Positions 26,301 through 38,500 of a DNA stretch of 64,000 nt are shown one piece after another. Every line of letters begins with the position of its first letter. The first letter of the stretch is position 1. The DNA is from Dendrophyllia cribrosa. Lineage: Eukaryota > Cnidaria > Anthozoa > Scleractinia > Dendrophylliidae. Made by a program: the position numbers and the translations under genes. A model generated the notes under the pieces. The model was not told the origin of the DNA, did no database searches, and saw only the letters and a list, made by a program, of their open reading frames with translations. The stretch is taken from assembly GCA_024195265.1 (NCBI GenBank), contig JAJLRJ010000009.1, forward strand, positions 9,852,791 through 9,916,790. Direction: 5' to 3'.

Positions 26301-29300
26301 GTACATCTCATCTAAGAGAAAGTTCTGACGTTCGAGATCTTGCAGCTAATTATGTTGGTTTACATTATATTATAAACATGCATTACGGATGTCACTGATG
26401 ATATTTGTACGGTACTTACAGTGAGTCTCCTGGGACAACAGACACATGGCAGGCCAAGGAACGTGTTATTCTCTGATGACCACTTGGGTCACGCACCTGA
26501 TATTATAAGAGACACAGAATGCTGTTAAGGTAGCGGGTGACACCTTAAGCCTGGTTTCCACATAATCTCGCGCTAATATCTGTACCCTAGAAACAATTGA
26601 TTCACTCAAGGTACATTAGTAGTAGTACTGTAGTCTCTGTCGTGCCCAAATTGTAAGGGAAGGAGTTTCAACTTACAGTATCCTGCCATTCCAAGTGTCC
26701 AGTCCAAGCTAACGCTCTCTGTGCTCCTGGTGTCTGGTTAATGTCCATCACAGGCTGCCCAGTTACAGGTGCAGGACCTGGCCTGGGCTGGGGTTGATTG
26801 GTACCCTGTTGCCAATTTGCTGTTGCACTACTGTTACCCTCCGACACTGACGTTGTTTGAGGCTGTCCAGCTTGGCTTCTATCTACATAATACAGTAAAC
26901 CAGTATTTTAATCGATGTGCATAAAGCCAGTTATCTTCTTGGGCCTGTCAGTCATCCTCATCACCAATAAATTTCTAACATATCCTTAGCATGCATGGCT
27001 AGAAAGGGTTTCAGCTACATGACGCGCGCGATGTGCACTCTTAACAGCTAAGCGAGAAACTTCAGAAACTACAAAATCGCGCTGTTAGAGTTATCACCCG
27101 ATCTAGCTATGACACGAGCTCTAGCTATCTTCTCAACTCGCTTGGCTGAAACACCTTATCCGTTAGAAGGGCGAAGCATAAGGCAGTCATAATGTACAAA
27201 TGCATAAACAAGCTCGTCCCAGATTATCTATGCAATATGTTTACTCCCAAAGTTACATCCCATAAGATTCGTAATGCCAATAAAAAAATAGTGATACCAA
27301 GACCAAGAACTGACTTCCTAAGGCGCAGCTTTAGCTCTAGTGGTGCTTTCCTCTGGAATGATCTCTCAGAGGATCTACGGACGGCTGAGTCTTTAGCCCA
27401 CTTTAAAAAAAGGTGTCAATAAATGGTTTTCTGTATCGGACTCCCACACGGTAAATATGTAAATCAGTGTATGGAATATTAATTCCGCCTTAGAGTCATC
27501 TTTCTTGTAAATACTGATATTTTGCGGTGTATAAATAAAGTTTCGCATCGCATCGCATCGCATCGCATCGCATCACATTACATCGTCATGGATTGACACA
27601 TGCGTCAACTGATTATCCATAATCCTATCAAAAAGTAGCACGCGCAGCTCACTGGAAATAAAAATACAGTGACTCAGTACTGCGTAAAATTGCGCGAACC
27701 GGAAACAAATCGTGCATAAAACATTCCTCATTTTCTCAAAAGTTTGTTCGGTGAGCTATCCTGATTTTCTGTATGCAAGCAGTATTTGGTATTTCCTATC
27801 TAAAATAAACGTTTGAGATAGATAGATTTTTGTTATGCCGCCGAAAAGAAAAGAAAATAAATAGTGCTTTCCAAGACGAGAGAAAAACTTATAGGTCACC
27901 GAATTGGTTTTTAAAGATACATGTAATTAGCGAAAACTGAGTTTTATAGGTTCTTTTCAGAGAGCTGTACTGTTGCCATGATAATGGCTATGATGTCATA
28001 AGCACTCTTAAAGTATTGCCTGAAAATAGTGTTAAAGCCGATTTACACGGTACAAATTTGTCGCATACGACTTTTTGTTGCGCGCGCTGCTTGCGTCAGG
28101 CGAAAATTGTATACAACTCACATCATATAACATTGTATGTGGCTACAATTTTCGTGTTTCATGCAACAGTTGTGAGTGAGTTGTAGGCTGATTTAGACGA
28201 CGCGATACGTGTTGTTTGTATGACGTGAGCAGGTTGCATGCGATAGTTGTAGGCAAAAGTTGTGCCGTCTAAATCAGCCTTTATAGAGATATCCAGAAAC
28301 CTTTGCAAGCCTCCTTAAAAGTAGAGAAAATTCTACATTCTTTTCATACAGAAAAACAATGTTCATTGCAGCAAGCATCAAAGACTGACTAACACATGTG
28401 GCAAATGACTGGTCAAAAGTTACTTACATTGCAATGGCATTTTTGCATTTGCAATAGTCAAGATTTTCAGAGCTTGTATCTGTGCTGCTTGTAAATTGCC
28501 ATTCAACGCTTGATTTTGTGTTGTTGGAGTAGGGTTCACCATCATGCCTCCTCCAGTCATCACCTGAATATAAAATAGGAAAATTGAAGTTGCTGCAAAA
28601 AGGGCGTTCTGTATATGTCATGGTTCAAATTTTTCTTTGGATTGAAAATTTTCAAACATGCTCAACTTTTTGTTTTCCTTTGTCTCCATTTATGGCAATG
28701 AATCTGAGACAAATGAAAATTAAACATTTACTAAACTAAACAACAAATATCTCAGTTTGGGCCAAAATATGGGAAACAATGCTCCAAGCATGTCCATTGT
28801 TTGTGTTTGCTGCGGATTTAAACCCCGTCCACACGTATACGTTTACGTTCGTAAACGCATATTTTTTTATCTAAAACGCTCCCGTCCACACGAAGCCAGC
28901 CATCGTTTATGATTAGTTTTCACCTGTCCACACGAAAACGCTAAAACGATACGTAAACGCTAAAAAACTGCATTGAGCATGCGCTAGATAACTTGAGCAT
29001 GCGCCATAAACAGCTGTGACATCAGCGTTTACGTAAATATCCGTTTACGCTGTCCACACGTAAACGGGTAAACGGCGTTTTCGAAAATATCCACTTTGGA
29101 GAGCGTTTTCGAAAATATTCGTTTAGGGTGACCGTTTTCATCGTTTACGTGTGGACGGGAGGCCTAAACGCATAAAAAAATATGCGTTTACGAACGTAAA
29201 CCTCCGAAAATAAGCTCCTCCCACCCCCCCTAAAAATAAGCTCACCCGAAAATACCCCCCCCCCCCCCCAATTTATAACAAAAAATTCCTTCCAATAATA

Positions 29301-32300
29301 AGCCACCCCCCCCCCCCCCCCCCCCCCACCCAAATACAAGCCCATGGGTGTGTTTAAGAATTGACCAGAGAATGATGGATCAATGATTACACTATGACAG
29401 TAGCTGAGCCAGAATTCCACTTGGACACTTCCACAGATGAAAGCGACGATGACTCAGATGAAGCAACTGAAGATGATCACTCAGATGAAACCGATTAAAG
29501 ACTTTGTCAGTTTGTAACCATGTTGAAAGATTTAATAAAATTTGTTATTGATTGCATCTTCAGAAAATTTCAATGACCGCAAATGGCTCGCAAAATTTTA
29601 AGACACAAAATGAGACCCGAAATCCCGAATATAAGCCCACCCAAAAATAAGCCCGACAAAAACGGACGTTGGGCAAACATAAGCCCAAGGGTTATTTTCG
29701 GAGGTTTACGGTATCTCTATAGAATTTTTAGATTGAGTGTTGTTTTTGTACCGGAGGTAACGACACATTTGGAGGTTGCGTAAACATCTGCATGCTAACT
29801 GGAGGTTGCGGCAGTTTGACTTCGGCTAGTGGCTGACGATTATTTGCAGCTCCACCGGTCTTCTGCTTCTTTGGTTTCTCTGGACTCTCTTTGACTTAAA
29901 GAAGTAATAAAGAAAATAATATTATTATAATTGATATTTAAACCCTTCACTCCCATTGGACTCAAATCTTGAGTTGTGTTAGGCAGTTCTAACATTTGAG
30001 TCTGTAGCCAAATTCCCATGGTGTAACCATTCAAATGAAAGCTACTGAGCACTTTCCTGTGGTAACATAACATAACATAACATAAAACCTTTATTTTAAC
30101 ACGATAAGAATTAAAGCTTACTGAAGCTTGTGGGGTCGTGTATACTACTAAACCACGATATGCTAATGCTGTACAAAGTGGTTCTAAGTTTTGAGACTAT
30201 GGCCAAATTCCCATGGTGTAACCATTCAAATGAAAGATAGTGATTGTCGAGCAGTACTTTCCTATGGTACTGTTTATTATGCTGTACAAGGTGGTTCTAA
30301 CTTTTGAGTCTGTGGATGAAATCCTAAAGTGTGACCATTTAAATGAAACCTACTGAGCAGTACTTTTCTGTGGTGCTGTTTATTATGCTGTACAAGGTGG
30401 TTCTAGCTTTTGAGTCTGTGGACGAAATCCTAAAGTATGACCATTCAAATGAAAGCCATTGAGCAATACTTTCCTGACAGAGGTAATGTTTATTGTGCTG
30501 TACAAGGTGGTTCTAACTTTTGAGTCTGTGGCTGAAATCCCATGGTGTAATGCGCCAACCAGTTTAAAACTTCAACATCCCCCCTCCCGGGCATACTCCG
30601 GGCATTTGACTATTTTCAGTGCCTGAGGGGGTGGGGAATTTGAACTTTGAGGTATTTGAACTGCAAGTGTAAAGTTTAAATATTTTTCTGCATGTCGTTG
30701 TTGTGGAGAAGGTTTAGGGGGAATTACTATTGAGCAGTACTTTCCTATGGTACTGCTTATTAAATGCTGTACAAGGTTTTTGTAACTTTTGTTCTGACTC
30801 GGGTGTGCCCGAAGTAGCAGCAGCAGTAGCAGTAGCAGTTGATGAAATCCTACACTGTGACCATTGACATGAAAGTTACTGAGTAGTACTTTTCTGTACA
30901 ATGTAGTACTATTTATTATGCCATACAAGGTGGTTCTAACTTTTTAGTCTGATGAAAGTATGATCATTCAATTAAAAGCTTGGCAATAGTACTTTTCAAT
31001 GACACTGTTTTCTTTTCCATAGTTACTTATTTTACAAAATGAAATTTGGGATTCTTCTTGGTCAATTTTAAAGGAAAATGGTGTGCATGATTCTGAAGAA
31101 AAGAATTTGAAGGGTGAAAAAAAAAAATTACAAATTTATTCGATATGCTTAATCATCCAAGAAAACACTTTCCTTATCACGCTTGCACTTATCTGATGAT
31201 GTCAAATGACCGTCATCCAATCCACATAAAATTGCTGCTTAGTTGTGTGGAAAGGCTGATCTCGCAGAGACAAGGCCTTTTTGTTATTTTAGTGGTGCTT
31301 ATAAGCGGCTACCTTACAGTAAAGGTGTTTTTGTAAACATACAAGATACTCACATGTGAGACAGCTTTCTAGAATAATTGCTGTCATGAGTTTTGTGTAC
31401 TGAGTAATGGTGGACAAGTTTTTTATGGGGTTCAGTCAGCTATTTCCAGGCTCAGTATTAAAGCTTAACATTCTGAATTATGTAGCGATTTGTGTAATAT
31501 TATGAACCGATCAAATGAATTGAATGGATGTAAAAACAAAAAGCTGAAAAGGACAACATAAATTTTGATAATTGTAGCAGCACTTTAAAGGGGTGCACAC
31601 ATACCATTGGTGGTTAGTTGACTAGCAGCTGCTGGAACAGGCTTCATGTTAGGATCACCCATCTGTGCCATACTATTTGGACTTTGTGCATTCTTCATTT
31701 CTGATTTCTGGTTAACTGATGTCACTGGAATGCAAAAAGTATCATCAGATATGAAAAATTAAGTATGTATTACAACAAAATGTGTATACACTTTTACTTT
31801 TTTTTGACGAAGTGGTCCCACATCTTTTGATTCTACTGAGAGCAAGCTTGGTAAATAAGGGATTTATAACACGACTCCTGCCGGCTGGATCGTGCAGGAA
31901 CATTCGGGACAATGCCCAGTCCAATACTTAGAGAATATTGGACCGGCAATAGAGCATTCTGACTGGTTGATTTTAGTTATTGACCCTCTTACTGTCTTAG
32001 TCCTGTATACAGGAGACTGGGTCACAGACGTTTAATTTAATGGCTAATTTAATTTACAAAATCATAACTTATTTATAATTATTGAGTGTTGAAAATAATT
32101 TCGTGATTGCTTTGGTTTGGTTACTATTGCTTATAATAATAATTTCCATGGGCAATAATTAATTATGGTCAACCCTGAATAAAGATTATTTCATGTCTTA
32201 TTCTCTGCATGAGACAAATGAAATAATGATGATCATAAAACACAGTTTTCCCGGTACCTGGTAAATCCAGACCCTGGATGCACACCAGATGGTGAGGATC

Positions 32301-32538
32301 TTTGGAGTAATCTTTGGATGAAACAGCTTTACTTTCAACTGTCAGAGACTGCAATCAGAATTGAAGTAAATGTGAATGTGAGATAACATTAGCCTGAGTT
32401 AGAAATTAAAGATATTCCAAAGTGTTGCTCTGGACATTCTTCTAGAGATTGACTGTGAAAATTATGCAAGTTACCTGAATTAGATTTTAGGCAAGAGATT
32501 TTGTGCAAGTTATCTTGAACGAATTTTAGCTAATTTAA

Positions 32539-32569
<31 letters not shown>

Positions 32570-35500
32570 AGGTGGATTATTTTCTATACTTGCTACATGT
32601 AAATATAAATTTGCACGGTTTCTAAAAGATCCATTTTCATCTGGCCAGTTACTGTTTTATAAAATTATCTGAAAAATTATCTGTCTGACAACAAAACAAG
32701 AACAAGCACAATAAAAAAATATTATTTTGCATCTCATACATTGTAAAATTAATGTGCATAATTTTTCATTATTCTTTAGACAAGGATTAGTTAAGACTGA
32801 AGAAGAGCGAAGAAGTGCGAAGAGTGAAGATATCAAAATCTGCACATTTTCTACCTGGTGTTTGCCTTTAGCCAAACAAGCTAAAAGGTGTTGACTACAA
32901 TAAACATCTCGTAAATCTTAAGAAATTTTTTTGGAAATAAAATAATTTGATTGGAAAGGTTGTACAACCTTCTGACAATATTTTTTTCTTTTTTCATATT
33001 TTTTATTTATCCAGTGACATCTGATTAGCACATATAAAAAGTTTACATATAGCCCTGGCTAATTCAATTAACAAATTAAATAACTTACTGATATTAGATA
33101 TTACTGGCAGTACATACAAACATAATTGCAAACAAAAATATAAAAAAAATAAAAAATTCAGACATAGCTAAGAACACGTAGGGCAAAGATGGAGTTTTGC
33201 CAGGATCTTTTAATAAACTCCTTAAGGTCATTTGCATATCTTATTTAAATATCGGGCAAAGCAATTAAATGTGTGCGCGCGATTAAACCTACAGCTGCCT
33301 GATACTTGGTGGTTTTAGCTATTAAAGTGTCTATAACCCCAGAATTTTTTTTCATCAGAATAAATCTTTGTATTGAACTAAGTAAAATGCCGCAAAAATT
33401 TTTGCTTTTGCTTAAAACCTCGATTTTTTATGGCCCATCAAAGTTAGACTTGTTTTCCACACGGCCGAGTGAAGCGGAGACTGGGACTAGTGACGTCATT
33501 CCAGGATATTGTCAACAAAGCTGATCCGGTCCGATCTCAGTCATTCACATGTTGATTTCAGCCGCGTATTTGTTTTATACTTGCGAAGAAAAAAACCTTT
33601 ATTGACCTTCATTTAGTTTAATAGTTACGTTTAGTGGATAATGGCCTCAAGCAATGTTGGTTTAGACTACAGCTCGGATTCAGAAGCCTCGGAGACCGCA
33701 AATTACGAGTTGGTGTTCCACAAAGAGAACACGTCGATCGATATATCTTGTATGTTATAAGTCGTTCGACTTTAACAGAAGTCTCTTCTACCATAGGTGT
33801 TGCGAGGTGTCTATAGTTTTCTATATCATCAAGTTGGATCTTACCCTCTTTTATTTTCTCTTCAGTGTTTGTTCATAATGACCGTAGTAGTGCCTTTTGT
33901 CTGTCCTTTAATATTTATTTCAGAGTTATTTTTCGACTCCTTAATCGCTTTGCGTTCGTTGTATGGCAGGTTGTTCTTAGGCTTGGTAATCCCCATTTCA
34001 GCAGCTGTAATTTCACCTCTTCTAGGTAGCTTTCTAGTGCAACTGATGGTTGAACCGGGCAGATACTAGTTTGATCTAACACGGTGTTGTTTTTTATCTT
34101 CACCACGATAAATGTATATAGAGACGAGACGCGTACGCATTCGTCTTGCGAATTGATTAAAATCTTGCATCAGTTGATGCTTTTGTGGTTTTCTCTTGTC
34201 ATGGGTGTAGGGATAAACTTAAGCCCTTTTGAAAGTATGTAAGTTGATTTGATCAGTTGTGAGTCCTATAGCGGAAAGGTTCTTAATGTGTCGTTTGTTC
34301 GACTCATTAGTTTTAATCTGTTGCTTCTGGCGCGCTATATTTGTGTGTATTTTCCGTTTCTCTGTATTCTTTTCCCTCTTAATTTTATCTGTACACTCAG
34401 ATAATAGACAAGGATAGGATGCACTTCATTTATTCTTATTTGCTTTCTCTAAAGTTTCTATCATTTTCTTAAGAAAATCTATTTGTGCTTGAATGTTGTG
34501 GGCTGACATTTGTACATTCCGTGATACATTATCAGTGCTAGATGTCACATTCTTTTGTTTGTTCTTACTGTAGCTCGGTCTCGCCGGATTTACATCAGTA
34601 TTTCAGTTTTTGATGTACTAGGTTTACTAGATTCAAAACTGAAACATGATTTTCGCACAAGTTCTCTTAGTTTCACTTTGTTACGCTTCGGTAGTGGAAT
34701 GTTTTTAATGCTCCGAGCAGTTTACGCTCTGCTTCCTTTCTGATCCTGTTAATGTCGGTCTTGAATTCTGGATCGGGCCACATCGTAACAAAGTGTTTTT
34801 GTGTCTCTAGTTTGCCGATCCATTTCTCCGATGCCTTTATCCATCTGTCTATCGACATTTCCAGGGTGGTTTTCTCGTAAGAGTGTGAACGCTTTCTAGC
34901 TCTTTTGCTGTCGCCGTTGTTTCATTCACTGCTGTGATGTTGTTTTCTGTCCTGCGTTTCACGGTAGTGTTTATGGCTTTCTCTGCGCGGTGGTTGAGCA
35001 TTGCTGATTGTTTCTTCCTCAGAACTTGGATAATCTGGGAGCGGTGCATTCAATCCTTCATCTTTCATCTCGGTGTCGTTTAATTTGTTTGGCTATTCTG
35101 TGGCGATTGGTTTGGCATGAGGTGGCCATAATGCTGTCGAGTATCTGACATCTCCATAGAAAATCTTTAGTAGAAAATCTCAAGCAATACTGCAGTTTCG
35201 GTTCTACTTTCTACAGTTTCGGTTAAGCTCTCCTTTGTTAATTCAGAAAACCAGACAGTGAAGTCCTCACCTGTGAAGTGCTTCGAACACACCGACAAGT
35301 ACTTGGTGGGCTTCCAATGTGCTCGCTTCAGTTTAACAAAATCGACCCACTTTTTTCTTCTTTTTCGTTTCTCCGCCTCTTCTTTATCATAACAAGGTAT
35401 TGGGTGGAGAGCAATTCCTTCCTTCTCATTTGAAGGGTTGCTACAGCCAAATACTACACAACTCTCAGGCATTTTTGTGTTCCTGACCGCAGCGAGACTG

Positions 35501-38500
35501 TCTTGGATGATCGAGAGCGAAAGATATCCTGGAATGACGTCACATATTGTGCTAGTCCCAGACCTTTTCGAATGATTATGCGACTCGGTCATGATTTTTA
35601 TTTTTGTGATTTTCGCAGACTTTGAAAATTCGTCAAAAATCGAGGTTTTAAGCAAAAACAATTTTTGCGGCATTTTACTCAGTTCAATACAAAGATTTAT
35701 TCTGATGGAAAAAACTTTCTGGGGTTATAGACACTTTAACTATTGTGTCAGGTGAGTGCAGTAATAACTCACAGTGACTGGTGATAAAGGAGTGTATTTG
35801 GTGCGCATGTTTAAATTCAGTTAGTACAGTAGATAAGCTGGCATCATGGCATGTAAAGATTTATACACAAGGGCTAACTTTAGATAGTCCCGACACGCTT
35901 GTAGGTTAAGCCAGCTGAATATGGTATGCAGCTTATCAGCTCCTACATGTACATGTATAAATCGCCCTCGATTATACCTGCGGCATGTCAGTTGAGCTTG
36001 TCTAGGTAGCCTTTACAGCCTACTACACAGCCATCCTAAATGGCTGTGCAGTAGTCAAACAAAGGCAACAAACAAATGGCCTTTGGTAGCACCTTATGTG
36101 CATGGTGCAGCATACCTAATCTAGAAGAAAATCTTTTTGCCTATGAAATCAATGTGATCTTTTCAAGATAGGGTTTGGTCCATAAGGACACCAAGGTATT
36201 TAGAAGTACACTGCATATACCCTGTCTAAATTGGCATTATCAGCCTTAATTGAGAAACTGTCAACTGCACTGAGCCTCTGGTGCATACCTACATGTATAA
36301 CCATTGTTTTGTTAACATTGAGTATCAGGAAGTTAGAGTGAAACCAGTATTCAGAGAATTTTAAAAAATCTTCAGAAAATTGCGTATTACAGTGACATTT
36401 ACATGTATTTAATAAACAATTGAAAAATTAATATGGTGTACATGGCTACTTGGAATTCATGATAGCTTTACATAAATTTTCTTGTATTTGCTGTGAAAAT
36501 GAGAGTGCATGTGCTAAGCCAGAAAAATAAACAAAACCTGGCACCTATAAAAATAACAAGACATTCTGATGTTCTCTCAGTTTTGATAGTACTGTAGTTG
36601 TTCAACCCACAGCCCCAACGTTATAATGATGTTTATATTCCCCACTCCCTAGTAAGTAATGCTCTACTCTTAAACAATCATCAAGTTAGCATTACAAAAA
36701 TAATCTTACCCTTTCAAACACCCTTTGAAGTGAGGGTATTTTTCTGGGAGCAATAATAGAGAGATGAATTCCTTTCTGAAAAATAAAAAGGAAAACATGA
36801 TTGTATAAAATTATATTAAAGTCACTGACAGAAGTTGGTTTTATTTTCTGACTGATAAAAGCCACATTCAAGCCTCTCTCTCATCTTGTTCTAACAAGAC
36901 CTTCAGCCACGCTTCTCCAAATACATGTAGTTTGCAGGGATGGATTTAGAAAACCACACTTATTAAATATTTCAACATTTCTTGTTCAATAATATGGAAT
37001 CCTTGCATTTGCAAAATTTGAGCACCCAGAATGCACCAGATTGCATCTCAGAGGACTTAAATTATCAAACTTTTCTGGGGGGCATACATGTACCCCATCT
37101 AGAAAGGCACGTACGACCATGCTAAATGGATGCTAACACACCCATGATCTCTCGTAAAAAATGTTACGGCCCCCTCTTTCTAAAATTCCTTGACACCCAC
37201 CCCTGGTTTAGACCTGTTAAACTACAGACTAAGTAAAATATTCAATTGTGTGTCATAAGAAAAAAAACAAATTACTTAATATCACTCTGGCGAATCACAA
37301 CAGACACAATCAATCCAATGAACCAATCAGAACTCGTACATGTACATGTACCGGTACATCTGTAGCAAATACTGTACATGCGATGAGCACAGGAATACAG
37401 CAATGCAAAACAATGCAAAACCAATGAAAGCAATATTGCAAAATTTCTTTCAACGCTCTCTTATCAGCTACATGGCATATTTTTATGCAAATTTCTGCTT
37501 TTCAGTTTTGATTGTTAAACTCCTGTAGGGCCAGGTCCAAACCATGGTCCTTGGGCATAACAGGATTGAAAAATCTTGCTAGTTTATACATGTATAAGTC
37601 AGAACCTAATCCTTTAGTAAATGAGCTGTTTCTATAAAAAAGGATTATTCTTTTATGTAGATTGAACTAGGGATCTTTTCCGTACTGTATGTTTTTCCTA
37701 TCACTTCTTGAGGAGCCCAAGAGCACTCTAACAACTTGACTGGTATTTATTAAAATAATAATATTGTTATTTATTATTACAATCATGCTCATCACCTTTT
37801 GACCCATTTCTTCAGCTAGTTGTTCCACAGTTTTGTCAAAATAATCTTCAGCACAACCACACTCACGACTTGGCAAACCAAACGGAGGTGAGTTACAAAC
37901 CACCATGCAGCTTTTACGGACAATCCCTCTATAAGAAACAATTTATAAATATAATTTTACTAAAACAGGAAAGTGTTCAACACGAAATTGAATGCAGAAT
38001 TTTTCTTCTTCTTCTTCCATTCAACTTGCCTCCTTCACTTCTGAAGATTTTCACAAGCGTTTTCTACTGAGAATGGTTAATTTCTATTTTTAGAGAGCTT
38101 TGTGTGAACAGCAATTTCATAAATTCATTCTAATTATTGAATGTCGTTGATTGTAAATGTGTTTGATCTTCAGTTATATTTTATAGAGTACACACTTACA
38201 GTGTACATTTAGTGTACTGTACATGTTAGTTATTGGCCACTCCGAAAAATACCATAATACTCTTTTATGTGCAGGCTTAGCCTCACCAGGGTTTAATTAT
38301 TCAAGTCTCCTTTGTTAGAATGGCACAACAGAAAACAGAGTACATGTAGGAACACTAGGACGTATCATTGTGTGTTCACATACAAATGTGCACCGTACGC
38401 AAATTGCCATGAAGTTGAAGCATAGCATGTGCAGTCCGTGCTGAAAACAAAAGAAATCGGAAAAATGAGGCTTACATCAAGCACCACCCAAACCTGCACT

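Larger units (their letters stand above)
33326..35735. mobile_element. TTAA-flanked THAP-encoding transposon (Kolobok-like)
   Basis: The ends AGTGTCTATAACCCCAGAA and TTCTGGGGTTATAGACACT are inverted copies, and the arms stay similar for over 100 bp (TTTGTATTGAACT, AAAATGCCGCAAAAATT, AAAACCTCGATTTTT). TTAA lies at 33322-33325 and 35736-35739. A THAP-domain frame at the right end plus TTAA duplication suits Kolobok, which can encode THAP proteins; P elements usually give 8-bp duplications. A plus frame at 33641-33760 ([18 protein letters not shown]) near the left arm is of unknown role. Penelope-like remnants occupy the middle. Confidence 0.75.
32990..36390 (-). pseudogene. LINE reverse-transcriptase relic, split by a later insertion
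   Basis: On the minus strand from 36390 fragments read [25 protein letters not shown] and, near 35860, [16 protein letters not shown], in the order of a LINE reverse-transcriptase C-terminal half. The block stops at 35736 and resumes at 33325, where [17 protein letters not shown] gives the usual LINE C-terminus, followed by a 3' end near 32990. The intervening 2410 bp is the TTAA-flanked element at 33326-35735. Many stops and frameshifts make it dead. It is in MED25 sense orientation, in intron 7. Confidence 0.75.
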
